Shown: positions 11,013 through 22,135 of the stretch, one piece after another | Numbering within the stretch: the stretch's first letter is position 1 | Layout: each line of letters opens with the position of its first letter | NCBI GenBank assembly: GCA_023055425.1 | Contig: JALGPY010000003.1 | Span: forward strand, 63,286,991-63,350,990 | Length of the DNA stretch: 64,000 nt | Reading direction: 5' to 3' | From: Linanthus parryae | Lineage: Eukaryota; Streptophyta; Magnoliopsida; Ericales; Polemoniaceae | Notes under the pieces: model-generated | Told to the model about the DNA's origin: nothing | Database searches by the model: none | What the model saw: only the letters and a program-made list of their open reading frames with translations | Made by a program: the position numbers and the translations under genes

Positions 11013-12239
11013 TCATGTTCTCGGATTGGGATCAACCGTAGCACCCTCGTAACTACGAGCACGGGCTCTTCGTGACCTCTTTCCATCGGTCTCATCATCG
11101 TCTGAATCGTCATCAATGTAATCAGCTCGTTCGTCCTCCACAATGATGTTATGCAATATTATGCACGTCATCATAATATTGTGTAGCTCCCCGCGGTCCC
11201 AATTCCTACCTCGTTGTTTGATAATGGCAAATCTAGCTTGTAGTATACCAAAGGCCCGTTCAACGTCTTTGCGGTACGACTCTTGCATTTTGGAATAGTA
11301 TTGTTCTTGCGGAGATCTTGGTTTTTTAATGGATTGGACAAACATCGCGAGCTGTGGATAAATACCATCAACAAGATAGTATGGCATATGGTATGGTCTG
11401 CCATTGATTTCATAGTGCACAATTGGAACGTCTCCTCGCGTTAACCTGTCAAACAAATGCGAAGAACCAAGTGTAGCAATATCATTTCGTGAACCCGGCA
11501 TGCCAAAAAAGGCATGCCAGATCCAAGTGTCATGACTAGCGACTGCTTCTAGAATAATTGTTGGTTTATGTGATCTACCCGTGTAGGCTCCTTGCCCCGC
11601 CATAGGACAATTTTTCCAACGCCAATGCATACAGTCGAGCGAACCGATCATTCCAGGAAAGCCGCGTCGCTCTGATTTCTGGAGTAGCCTATGAAGATCG
11701 GATATGGTAGGGGGTCGTAGATACTCGTCCTTGTGCATTCTGACTACTGTTGCACAAAATTCGCGAAGAGTTTCCAGTGCTGTTGTTTCCCCCATTCGAA
11801 GATATTCATCTAGAGAATCTGCAGAAGATCCGTAAGCTAACATTCGTAGTGCTACTGTTACCTTCTGATAGGCAGAAAAACCCTTACGATTAGTACAATT
11901 ACGACGCTGCACAAAGTAAGGATTCTGCTGTTGGATATTTTCCAGCAACCGTAAGAACACTGGACGCTTCATCCGATATCGTCGTCTGAAGTCGTCGTCA
12001 GAGTACACAGAATTGGGAATGAAGTAGTCTTTCATAAGTTGTGCATCACCAACTTCACGGTGGCGCTCCTTCGTTCGTCGCTTAGAGCATGAAGATGAAG
12101 AAGCCCCGCCAGTATCCTGATTTGAGACTGCCGCTAGAATATTCGTCATTGTTACTGCAATATTTGTATGGATCGTGTCAAGCAATTCTTGGTCAGAATT
12201 GAAACAATTGTTTATGATATCATTCCAATTGTTGGCCAT
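11013..12239 (-). CDS. PIF/Harbinger (HARBI1-like) DDE transposase
   Basis: A 408-residue uninterrupted frame from MANNWNDIINN. An in-frame Met 30 codons upstream (12329) is less likely because the intervening residues are not family-like. The nuclease core shows all three acids of the DDE triad: D in GSLDCMHWRWKNCP, D in YYLVDGIYPQLAMF and E in RKDVERAFGILQARF. Other conserved blocks are FFGMPGSRNDI, KPRSPQEQYYSKMQESYRKDVERAFG and LHNIIVEDER. The N-terminal part carries the DDFRRRYRMKRPVFLRLL helical region, and the C-terminus is acidic then Arg-rich. It cuts and joins the element's TIRs, normally together with the Myb-like partner encoded next door. No stop or frameshift is seen, so the protein may still be made. 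Confidence 0.93.
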   Translation of the reverse strand: MANNWNDIINNCFNSDQELLDTIHTNIAVTMTNILAAVSNQDTGGASSSSCSKRRTKERHREVGDAQLMKDYFIPNSVYSDDDFRRRYRMKRPVFLRLLENIQQQNPYFVQRRNCTNRKGFSAYQKVTVALRMLAYGSSADSLDEYLRMGETTALETLREFCATVVRMHKDEYLRPPTISDLHRLLQKSERRGFPGMIGSLDCMHWRWKNCPMAGQGAYTGRSHKPTIILEAVASHDTWIWHAFFGMPGSRNDIATLGSSHLFDRLTRGDVPIVHYEINGRPYHMPYYLVDGIYPQLAMFVQSIKKPRSPQEQYYSKMQESYRKDVERAFGILQARFAIIKQRGRNWDRGELHNIMMTCIILHNIIVEDERADYIDDDSDDDETDGKRSRRARARSYEGATVDPNPRT

Positions 12240-12999
12240 GGAATTGAGAATTAAACTATAGAGAGATTGTGTGATACTGAATAAGTATGGATGGTGAGAG
12301 AGATGAAGTATACAGAATGTGTTTTGCAAAATGAGTTTTGTATAGATAGTAATGTGTTGGTTTTAATAAGTTTCATCTGGCATGCCATAGTGTAATTTTT
12401 TTTTGCAGAAGATAGGAAAATGATGAGTTGTTATTTTGTCTTGGAGTGTTAGTGGAAAAGGACAGCTACATCTTATGACCTTTCAATAGGGGTTGGGGGT
12501 AAGAGTAAAAAATAATGCATAAGAGGTGTTAGTGGAAAAGGATGGGTTGTTATTTTTTCTTGGAGTGTTAGTGGAAAAGGACAACTATATCAGTGAACTT
12601 TCAATAGTGGAAAAGGGAAAAAGATGATTTGATGATATTGACCTTTCAAGAGATGGAGTTGCAGAAGATAGAATAGTGTAAATTTTTTTGCAGAAGATAG
12701 GATAAGGCATGCCAGATGATTTGATAGATCAGTGTGATTGTGGAAATTTGATTGTGGATGTTGTTTGATTGTGCCAAGAGATGGAGTTGCAGAAGATAGA
12801 ATAGTGGAAAAATCTTTGCAGAAGATAGGATAAGAGATGCAGATGATTTGATGGATCAATATGGATGGGGTGAGAGAGAAGAAAATGATGGAGTCTGTTT
12901 CCAGAAGCGAAACAAAGTAGAAATCCATATTCATTTAAATACAGTATCCATATGCATGAATTGTAACACTTGTAACACTTATTTTAGTTTCAGAATACA
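12240..12999. promoter_or_regulatory. Harbinger divergent intergenic region
   Basis: Between the two divergently read Harbinger genes, so promoters of both should be here. It contains related direct repeats of the blocks GTGTTAGTGGAAAAGGA (12446, 12526, 12567) and GCAGAAGATAG (12406, 12661, 12692, 12788, 12818). These could be binding sites for the element's own proteins; that is inference. The plus gene's first coding exon follows an AG at about 12994. Confidence 0.5.
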
Positions 13000-13072
13000 A
13001 TGTCTACCTCCAGAGAGTCTAACAATTGGTCCCAAGCTGAAGATGAAGCTTTGTGCCATGCACACACTCTAA
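13000..13072 (+). pseudogene. Harbinger second gene (Myb/SANT-like), 5' coding piece before the Helitron
   Basis: From ATG 13000 it encodes MSTSRESNNWSQAEDEALC and a few more residues: the start of a Myb/SANT-like (trihelix-type) DNA-binding domain typical of the PIF-associated ORF. It is cut after 24 codons plus one base, exactly at the Helitron's 5' end. The remaining frame resumes at 29404, where the phase is correct (A plus TA makes an Ile codon). Confidence 0.85.
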
Positions 13073-14260
13073 TCTTACTACCTATATAAAAGAAGTTACA
13101 GCCACTTTACGTGGCAGTGGTGGTCCAATCATGTGCTGCCAATTCGGACAAAGTGCCAGCGAAATGCTGACAAATAGTGACGTGTAGAAAAGGTCGGTTA
13201 TGCCCTTGCTGACGTGGAACAGGTAGGTTGTGGTTGAAGGGCGTTGTGGTCATTTTGGATCTTCTTTGCCTGGTTTCATATCACAAGGCTTCTGAGAGAA
13301 GCCAGCTTCGACCAGAAGCTTCGTTCTTCTCTCTCATCTCTCTCTGTTCTCTCTTCTACGGCACCCGTAGCTCTCTCCCATCTCTCTGTCACTCCTCTTC
13401 TCTCATCGTCTGGCCGTCGAAGAAGACGAAGGTGATGGGCGTGGTTCAGGTGGTCGCCGGAGATGAAGGTGGCCCATAGCCTCTAGCCGGTGCCCTAGAG
13501 GCTTCTGTTCTTCTTCTTCTTCTTTCTCCACCGCCGACGGTGAACCCTCGCACTTGCATGCCGCTTTCTTCGATTCGTCTTCGTTTGTCACAAAGGTATA
13601 CACTTTTCTCTCTATATCCGTCTGGATTCAGTCCATTTGTTTGCAATCAAACTGCAATCAAACACTATGGGGGCACATATTGGTCGCTTGTAACTAGGGT
13701 TTGCGAAGATTGGGGGCAATTTCTGTCGATTTCTGTGGTGGGTCTAACATAATTGCGGGTTTATTTGTTGAATTTTTACTGGGTCCGCGAAAAGATTCGA
13801 CTTTTTGTCTGATTATGTTGGTGGGTCTTGTGGCGATTGATTGTTGATGTTATCCTTCTCTCTCTTTGTCCGTCTGTATACTTGGCGAATCTTCTACCTT
13901 CGATGCCGCCTCTGTCTGCTCCTTCCTCTGCCAATCTCAATTGAGCCTGGGTAATGAACCACGACGGCGAAATAGCGGAAAATGACGGAGACTGAAGAGA
14001 CGCAAACGAACAGGGAGAGATTCAGAGCAGCATCTACAGGGCTTTGGCCTTGTGGATTCACTCTCGTCTACTAAATCGAAGGTACGAACCTTCAAAGTCT
14101 GTTTTTTTTGTCGTGAATTTCGGTTTACCTTCATATGCATGTTGATTATTGTTTCATTCCGAGATTCATAAACCCTAATTTCATTCACCTGCTGTGATTT
14201 TCTTCTAGGTTTATCAATTACTGTGGCTTTGATCCAATTTCATACCCTAAGCGGTGAACA
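13073..14260 (+). other. Helitron 5' region, GC-richer leader
   Basis: The Helitron 5' terminus followed by CT-rich sequence (13310-13420) resembling a promoter and 5' UTR, then CCGCCGACGG-type GC-rich sequence and CT-rich stretches. Open frames here are short and without homology. It may be a captured gene start driving chimeric transcripts; that is inference. Confidence 0.45.
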
Positions 14261-14445
14261 ATGGCATCAGCCTCATCTACTTGGCTGTATCAAGGTACGA
14301 ACTCGAACGAACCCTCTGAGCTAATGAATAACCTCTTCAATGTAAAGAAAAAAGTTTATTCATTTTAGTCTCTTTTCAACTGGGTTCTGCAGATGGATGG
14401 TTGAGAAGGGTTCTATCTTCTTCTGGGTCTGCCAAACACTTTCAG
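14261..14445 (+). pseudogene. Two small exons of an unidentified captured gene
   Basis: Exon 14261-14294 (ATG start, MASASSTWLYQ) ends at a GT donor. Exon 14393-14445 follows an AG acceptor, with matching phase, and reads DGWLRRVLSSSGSAKHFQ up to another GT. Together they look like the N-terminus of an organelle-targeted protein (Ser/Arg-rich, few acids). The gene is not recognised. Confidence 0.45.
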
Positions 14446-15126
14446 GTTGATTTTCTTGTTCTGCCCTTTAATTTTCATGTATCTGAATTGGTTGGTTATA
14501 GATTAATCTATTGGTTGGTTAGATAAGTGCACTATATATTACAATCCTGGTCATGGTCTTTCATTATTGATAACTTGCCAGTCTTGGATAATTTCTAGGA
14601 ATCCCTACATCCGCTTTATTTCTTTTTCCAGAGACTCAGTATATGTAGTAGTTTATAGGTTTTTTCGTGAGAGTCTTATAAATTTACTGGTTTCTTATTG
14701 ATTATTTACCATTCTGGATAAGATATTGGATTCATCATAACTACTGTCAGTCGTGAGCTTCCGCAAAGTTCTTGAAACTATATATACCTTACAAGAAACA
14801 TAAGTGCATAAACAATATAATTGCATTTTGACTTAGAATTTTGGAGTTACTTGGTCATGGTAAATGAGAACTTATGTATAAGGTGGAAGATAACTCAGGA
14901 CATTCAAATTAGAAAAGTGAAATACAGGAATGAGTGGGAGTAACATTGAGCTATAAAATTTGAAGCAGCGTTTGAAGAAGTTTAAATGTTACTTAAGTAA
15001 CTTCATTCTCTCTTTCTGGATAGATGACTTTAAGACCAGGCATACCTGCATTTTTTGGGTTACTATCTATCTATGTGTAGCATCAGTACTCTGTTTATGT
15101 GATTCATGTTTTCGTGCATTGGTTAG
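14446..15126. other. Helitron interior, probable intron sequence
   Basis: AT-rich sequence between captured exons. No coding sequence seen. Confidence 0.4.
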
Positions 15127-15510
15127 GTGAAAACTAAAGCTCAAAGGACACCAAAAATATATCACGGGGCTCGCTTTCTCTCAGACCCTAAATGTTCTGG
15201 TCTCATCTGGACCTATGCTCAGGCAAGTATCACAAAGCTATTTGATTTAAGTTTCGAATTGGGACGGAGAATGGTAAGATGCAGTATGTAATGTTGAAAG
15301 CTTGGTACCAAATTAAAATTGCAGCTGTGCGTCTGGAACATTGATGGATGGGAGAAAAGGAAAGGAAGACCCATACAAGCACCGCCTGGTCATTCATCTC
15401 CATTGGTTGGAGAAACTAAAGTCCAATTCCATAATGGTCAAACTCATCTATTAGTAGTGCATGAAAGCCAAATTGCCGTTTTTGATATCCAGCTTGAATC
15501 CTCGCGATCG
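15127..15510 (+). pseudogene. Captured TOPLESS/TPR co-repressor WD40 fragment (two exons)
   Basis: Exon 15127-15222 encodes, with one indel near 15138, the K-L-K-GHQKYITGLAFSQTLNVLVSSG segment of the TOPLESS WD40 region. Exon 15325-15510 encodes LCVWNIDGWEKRKGRPIQ, PPG, TKVQFHNGQTHLLVVHESQIAVFD, which is characteristic of plant TOPLESS-related co-repressors. The first exon ends with AG-GCAAGT, a GC donor. TOPLESS proteins bind EAR-motif repressors in the nucleus. Only about 95 of roughly 1100 residues remain, so no function as a co-repressor is expected. Confidence 0.85.
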
Positions 15511-16053
15511 GTAAGTCTACTTTACTAAGTCAATATCTTTCTGCTCACTAGAAATCCCAACTCATCTATATGTTTCTTGATTCGTTTAAGTTAGCAAAAT
15601 CCATAATGATCTTGTTAGTTTGTTGAATAGGATTTATTGGCTCTGGTTTTGCCTGTTTTGCAGCTTTATCTGTTTCCCAAACTGAAATTTGGTTCAATTG
15701 TGTATGGGTTAGGCAATTGCGGAGAGGCTGTGATGCTAAATCTCTATAGATTGCAATTCAGACAATATTTCTGACCCGCATCATGCATATGTTTACTGTG
15801 AGCATATGAACTTACATGACCAGAAAAGGTTCTCTGCATAATACTGGATTCACACATTGGGAAAAATGAACTATTGCTGATATGCATGTCGAATAACTTC
15901 TTCTATCATAATATATTAACATATAATCTCATCTAAGTTAGTTTTGAACAACAATGTGCAGGTGCTCCAAATGTTTGAAATAAGTTCTGAACAGCAATGG
16001 TATTTGAAAGCAGCTTCATAAGTTCGTATGTTTATCATTAACATCTAAGTATT

Positions 16054-16160
16054 GACGTTTGGGTAGGGGATATGATCGGGGGATAAGGAAATGTTATCCC
16101 CCTCCTATTATTGGATGAGATACCATATCCCCCTTTCATTCCCCCTATCCAAACGAGGCC
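16054..16160. repeat. Short foldback MITE-like element in the Helitron
   Basis: Left arm GACGTTTGGGTAGGGGATATG, right arm CATATCCCCC...CCCTATCCAAACGAGGCC; the inverted arms meet at a run of ATCCCCC. About 107 bp, non-coding. Confidence 0.55.
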
Positions 16161-16339
16161 TTAGAACCTTCCATTTTGATTTGGTCGTCGTTCAAAGATT
16201 ACAGGCTATGTTTGGTACTTCTGGTGTTCTCTATGATTGATGGTGGATAGATCATGCATTTTTTGCAGGTTATTAACAACATTTTTGTTGAAGCATATAT
16301 GACTTTGTTCGTGTTAGACGGGACTTGTGAACTCTCATT

Positions 16340-17997
16340 ATGAGTATCGATGCCGGTGCTCACCTTAAATATCACAAAGGAAGCCAGAATAAGCTAATTG
16401 AGGTGATTTTTCAAAGACTTGCACTTTCTCGCTTAAATGGCTCTTTTCTAAATTAGTAATTGATTTTTGTGGATTCAGGCTATTGGTTTAGAGAAGCAAT
16501 TATGGGCATCGATCCATTCCAAAGGGCTATTACACACAGAAGTTCAAGCCTTGTATGGCATTGTCCGTTCCATTTACGAGGAAATCGTTCTGAATGATCT
16601 TGAAGAGGTAGAACTCCAAGATGTTGAGTATTGCTTGTGGAAGCTTCACTATAAGCACATTGACGAGTTCCGTAGAAGAATTAGGCAAAATTCTTCTAGC
16701 TCGGAGATTCACATGGAAAGGTTCAAGTTTTTTCTTTCAGAAGCGACCGAGTTTTACCACAATTTGGTCATGAAGCTTAGAAGACTCAATGGTCTATCAT
16801 CAGATGGAAACCAGGATATTTCAGGCGCCAAAGAAAGAAGTAAGTGCAAAAGTGTCAATACTCTTGCCATCGGTTTTTAGTTTGTCTTGGAGATCTTGCT
16901 AGATATCGGGAACTATGCAAGAAGATGGATCTTCAAAGACTTAATTGGGCAGTTTCCGCGGATTATTACTTCAAAGCCACATTGGCTTGGCCAGACAGTG
17001 GCAACCCCCCAATCAGGTAAAATGCGTAAATTATGGATATGGAGTTTCTTGAGAGTTTGTAGAGAACTGTATGTAAAAGGTTACTGTTTTTGTTTGTAGT
17101 TGGCATTATTGGCGACCTATGTTGGCGATGATTTCCTCGCCTTGTATCATTGCATACGAAGTTTAGCAGTTAAAGAGCCTTTTCCTGACGCCTGGAATAA
17201 TCTTAGTTTACTCTTTGAGAAGGTAAATCTATTCTTCTGCCCTTTTTGTTTCATCATGATTAGAGATGGTAATGCATCGGGTTTGGATCGGATCAACCTA
17301 TATCCAAATCCGATCCACGAGGTTCCGGTTCGGAGCATAATCGGATTTTGATTATGCCGCATTCGAATTGGATTATCTATCAATACTTTTAGTTCATGTG
17401 ACCTAAGATAATCATGAATTTTAAGTAAAATTGAAATAATTTTGCAAGCATAAACTCATGAATTTTATCATAACAGAAGTATAGATTTATCAACCTATAT
17501 GATGTTATTTATTGTAAAGATAGCAAATTATATGCTTATACTCATATTCATATTACAATTGCATATTGCTAAATTTAATAGGTATAATATCCTAATCAGA
17601 TTGGATCAGATTTCACGGATCACGAAACATGTGATCCGTATCCGAACTTGTAAACAGATCGGATCGGATATGCTCTGTTAGGGTTGGATCATACCGGATA
17701 TCCCTTCGAATCGGATCTAATTGCCATCCCTACTCGTGATACATGTGGTTTCGTATGATCCCAGTCTCTTCATGTGCTTATTTTTTGCAGAACGTCTAAT
17801 TTGAGCCGGCTTTCTAAAGAATCTGAATTTGACTTCTCGAATCCTCATGAACGAGGTAGCTCACTGTTGGGTTCCGACTCCAGCAGTGGTTCTTTGAACA
17901 AGGATGGAACTCTAGCCCTTTAACAGGTTACTGGTGCAAAAACTTGCTTGTGGCCTCTCTTTGTGAGAATGATGAGTTTCTTTTTCACCGAATCCAG
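16340..17997 (+). pseudogene. Captured SMG7-like (EST1/SMG7 family) fragment, four exons
   Basis: SMG7 proteins act in nonsense-mediated mRNA decay through a 14-3-3-like TPR domain. Exons: 16340-16402; 16479-17016 (AIGLEKQLWASIHSKGLLH, VELQDVEYCLWKLHYKHIDEF, then in another frame CHRFLVCLGDLARYREL and YYFKATLAWPDSGNP); 17100-17223 (LALLATYVGDDFLALYHCIRSLAVKEPFPDAWNNL); 17791-17997 (SNLSRLSKESEFDFSNP and LWPLFVRMMSF). This follows the N-terminal half of plant SMG7/SMG7-like in order. A frameshift near 16860 and stops elsewhere show it is a pseudogene. The intron after exon 3 holds a MITE (17262-17732). Confidence 0.87.
17262..17732. repeat. hAT-like MITE in the captured SMG7-like intron
   Basis: Ends TAGAGATGGTAAT and ATTGCCATCCCTA are imperfect inverted repeats. 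The flanks ATCATGAT (17254-17261) and CTCGTGAT (17733-17740) agree at 6 of 8 bases, fitting an old 8-bp hAT target duplication. The interior has several GGATCGGATC-type repeats. Confidence 0.65.
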
Positions 17998-19332
17998 GTA
18001 CTTCATTGTTGTTATTTCTCTTGTGCCACTGTGTTCGCTATATGATTCCCAAATCATGCCTTTATGATATGACCATGTGATTTTGTACACAAAATTGGAT
18101 TATATATATCATTGCTCGGTTCATACTGATCCAGTTACTGTCTGTTGATTCTGTTCTTAAAAATACAAGTTATTATTTGTCTGCTGTAAATGAATAAAAT
18201 CATCAGAATAGGTGCATTTCTTCTGAACAAGCTTTGCTACTGTATAGGCAATGCAATGCTAGACTTGAACATAGCATGTGTAGTAGGGGTGGGATTGTGA
18301 ACATATGTGAAACCTCGTGGTAAGATTCACTTTGCTCTCTTTTCATGTTTCTTTGGTAAGCGGTAAGAAAACCCCATGTCAAATGCAGCGCCGTACATGC
18401 CCTACCACTCGGTTAGCAGCAACTTCTCAGCCAATTTTTTTGTTTTAGAAGGAAACTTGGGAAACTAAAATCAGGGTTTTGAAGAGGATTGTTTTAAGGA
18501 TTCCGAAACATGTTTGATCATTCAAAAACACCAAATAATCAAAGATCAAAGATGGGTAGAAAACATTATTTCAAGATTTACGTTTTCAAGTGTCCATGGT
18601 AAGTTCGAAGCAGCAACTTTAGCTTGATTTCTGAGAAATCTATAAGGAATTGAAACATGACTTAGATAGGATGAAATGAGATATTCATCGCCATTTTTTG
18701 TTACTGATGCCCAAGAGGCTATTAATTTCTCAGAAGAACATCTCTTTTGCTCAGGAAATGAGCTATATGAGGGTTTATGCTCAGAAGAACGTCTCTTAGG
18801 GTAGCTAAATTGTTAGTAATTTTCTTACTACTCATTACTGTATTATTTACTGGTTAACAGTGTCTACGCCACGTTTCTATCTAGGGGATAATAACGGTTC
18901 TTAGTTCATATTACTTACTAATGCAGATTAGGAGATTTCCTTAATAACATAATTAGTAGACCAGAAAATATATAGACATAAAATACCATTTGGATAGTTC
19001 TGTTTCTATGAACTACCACTAGAAGTAAACATAAACTAAATCTGCAGAAAATATACATGAAATATTTTGTTACCTTCATGTCTGTACTGTGTGTTGGAGT
19101 AGTGACTCCTCCTTCTACCACTCCTATTTAATGCTGAAGCAGGTAACCAATCAGAATAGTCTTCTTGTGGTGGTATGTTTTTCCTCAGTTTGTACTACAT
19201 TTTCCTCTCTTTGAGGTACCTCCAGAAGATCATCTTTTTTACCCTGCAATATGTGGAGCCAAGTTAGACACTATGTTCTCTGTTAAGTTTTCCTACAGAT
19301 AGAAATACGATCAGTACAATCTTTTCATTCAT
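17998..19332. other. Helitron interior, unassigned
   Basis: No gene fragment that I recognise, on either strand. Could be intron sequence from the SMG7-like capture followed by another source. Confidence 0.4.
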
Positions 19333-19506
19333 AGTTTTCTTATTCCTGTTGCTTTTCTTGGCTTTTGAACTACGCTGCAGTAGCTTTTCACATTTTCCTT
19401 TTTCCGCATTCTTCTTAGCATCTTCTCCTTCTTCAGCTAACAAAGCTTCAGCTGCTGCTTTTGCCTTCTCATTGGCCTCATTCAGAATTAGGTCATGGAT
19501 ACGGTC
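19333..19506 (-). pseudogene. Captured fragment of a highly charged coiled-coil protein
   Basis: On minus: DRIHDLILNEANEKAKAAAE, ALLAEEGEDAKKNAEKGK and a Lys/Arg-rich tail. Flanked by possible splice signals. The only captured-looking segment that reads against the Helitron. The protein is not identified; charged repeats of this kind occur in many unrelated proteins. Confidence 0.35.
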
Positions 19507-19694
19507 CTACAAAACAACATAGCATAAGATAAGAATCTGAGTTTGATCAGCACAAAAATAGTCTGCAATTACGATTCAGTAGAAAAATAAGAACCTTTAA
19601 GAATGACTGAATATAGGGCAACAAAATAGCTCGATAGTCCAGAACAGCTGCTAGCTTAAACTTGCATTTGCTGATGGCACTGTGCCCTTAACAG

Positions 19695-20113
19695 GCAAAA
19701 AAATTCTGGTGCTGAAGGCGAACGTTTAAAGGAGGCTGCCAACATTAACAAATCTCTATCTACATTGGGGTAAAAAATCACCGTGGAAACTTCTTTTCAT
19801 AGCTGTGAAGCTTTATCTATTTTGGTTCACTCTTGCTCTGATGTTTTTTGCTCTTTTGATTCATGGATAATCATTTGTTTTTCAGTCATGTAATAATGGT
19901 GCTATTAGATGTTGCACATGGGAAACCAAGACACATTCCTTACAGGGATTCAAGGCTGACGTTTCTACTTCAGGTGGAGTTTATATATTGTTATTTGCCC
20001 ACAATAAACTTGAGTATCTCTTTCATAAATTTTATAACATAAAAGTATGCCTGCAGGATTCTCTTGGTGGAAACTCAAAAACATGATAATCGCCAATGTC
20101 AGCCCTTCCGCGT
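19695..20113 (+). pseudogene. Captured kinesin motor-domain fragment (three exons)
   Basis: Exons 19695-19769 (NSGAEGERLKEAANINKSL), 19886-19973 (LLDVAHGKPRHIPYRDSRLT) and 20057-20113 (DSLGGNSK...IIANVSPS) give the switch II to alpha-5/loop 12 segment of a kinesin motor, best resembling plant KIN-12-type sequences. The catalytic DLAGSE block is missing. One base is absent after 20083, so the frame runs into TGA before the IIANVSPS block. Non-functional as a motor. Confidence 0.88.
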
Positions 20114-21775
20114 CACCTCTTGCTGTCGTTGCAGCCATGACGGTGTCATTGTGGCCTGAACGCATTCACCGAATTGAGCCTCTACAAATAACAGCATATA
20201 CATATCTGCGTCACAGCTTAGCCATGTTTCGTAAAATTTTTACCCGTGCTCTTTTCTGGTCGCATACTTGAATTATACTTTGCTGTGCTTTGATGCTGGT
20301 TCATGAATATTGAATATCGTAATGGATCAGAGATGTAATAATACAGTAGCACTCCTGTTTTTTGTGATTTCCGATCTTTGTTAGGGAGATCACGCAGTAC
20401 CTAGACTCCGGACAGGATTTCCGACCATTTCAGTATCAGACCATGGTGGTGTGATCGCAGCCGCTGTTTTTTACCCTACCTAAATGCAGCATATGTTTTT
20501 TTTGAGAGGCTGTGATGATAGTTTTGTAGAGCCTGCAATTCAGACTACGTCTCAACTCTTACCTTGGCGGGGCAATTCAGAGGGGTCCTCATCTCTCCCT
20601 ATTGCAGCCATTGTGATTGGACCGCAGTCTGATTGCATTCACAAATCTGAGCCTGATGTCAGTCGATGTGTATTGACAAGTACGCACTATTATGCCGTAT
20701 TGCAATAGGTAGTGCCTTGGTTAGGGCAAATCCTGAATATCTTTATTGGCATTAAGCTACTGCCGCGGTTCCTTATTTGTTTCACCACCGTCAATTTGAT
20801 ACAAATCTGATCAAGTACATCCGAATCTGCAAACGGTTGGTATGATAGTTAAGACTTGCACTATATAAGTCATCATCTTCTTTGATGTATCTCCTATTCG
20901 ATCTTGGTGTTTGTATTTGGTCTATCAGAATATGAGTCTATTGTCAGACTCAAGGCCGATGAGCAAAAATAGACTCCTAGCACATCATAACTTGTGGTAC
21001 CTAAAATTTAGATAGGTGCATTCATGAAGTAGTAACAGAGCATTGAGCAAATTGTAACACCGGCTTTTGCACGTTTTGAATTGGTCAGATAATCGAAGTT
21101 GATTGCTCTATTAATTTGATAGTTTTTGTAAATGTATTGCATAATTTGCCTTTGCTATTCTTGATTACAGGTTCCTCTCTAAGAAAAGCCCTTTAATTCG
21201 AGCTTACCGAAGTATCTATCTGTTTCGATTAAAGGGGTGAAATATCACCTGAATGGAAGTCCTTCGGTTCTTTCTACTTTGTCGTTCCTCAGGTAGTTTA
21301 TAGAGAATTTTATCCCCGCATTCATTATGGAACATATTATGACGCTTGTTCCTCTTTTCAACGAAGAATTCAGCATGTAACAAAAAAATTCTCAAAACAT
21401 CAAAACCGTAATCGTTTGTTGATGAAAGCATTGTGTCAACAAAAGTAGTTATTCTGCTGTAAGGATAGCTTTGATTTACAGTGCAAGCTTCTTTTGGTTA
21501 GAAGATTGAGTATACTGAATACATGCATGTTATATTTGTGACGTCCTTTCCGGCTTGAGTTTACGCCAAAAAGGAGGTCTGCTATAATGTATGATTGTCA
21601 ATTATTTCATGCTTGAGCTTGAATAATTCACCACAGTGATTATCAGACTGTGGACATTTCTGATGTGATGAGTGATTTGCACGTATGCTTTGCATTGTGG
21701 AGATTTGGGATGATTTTTTTCACTGTTATCACGAGTATTATTGGTTTTTATCTGATAGTATAAATTTAGTTGCAG
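20114..21775. other. Helitron interior, unassigned
   Basis: No recognisable coding sequence apart from two weakly similar stretches (20110-20190 and 20590-20670, both GCAGCCAT ... GCATTCAC ... TGAGCCT), possibly an old duplication. Otherwise AT-rich, likely intronic. Confidence 0.35.
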
Positions 21776-22135
21776 GATGGGGAACAAACAAGGATTTGAT
21801 AATACAGCTTCTGTCTCCCAGAAATGTTGTCCAGCGCGAAATACTACAGGAAGCTTATGCCGATAGTTGTGGGGAAGATCTACTGAAGGAGTTTGACAGA
21901 GAACTCTCAAGTGATTTTGAGGTAAGTTTTGCATCTATTGACAATCACTCTAATGACAGGGGTAGGCTCTTAATGCTTGTTTAATTTTTTTATGCATGCC
22001 GTATAGCGAGTTCTATTGCTTTGGACACTGGATTTATCAGCGTGACACTTGGTGTACGGAACTACAAGGATGCTTAGTGGTAAAGACCTCTTGAAGAGGA
22101 TGTGGCACATCAAACAACTGGAAACTTCTGTGAGA
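21776..22135 (+). pseudogene. Captured annexin fragment (two exons)
   Basis: Exon 21776-21921 reads GWGTNKDLIIQLLSPRNVVQ, then EAYADSCGEDLLKEFDRELSSDFE, the first annexin repeat (type II calcium-site loop GWGT, helices B-D). After a GT-AG intron, 22007 onward reads RVLLLWTLDLSA then a stop, matching the RAVLLWTLDPAERD start of the next exon. Annexins bind membranes in a calcium-dependent way; one quarter of the core remains here. Confidence 0.87.
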
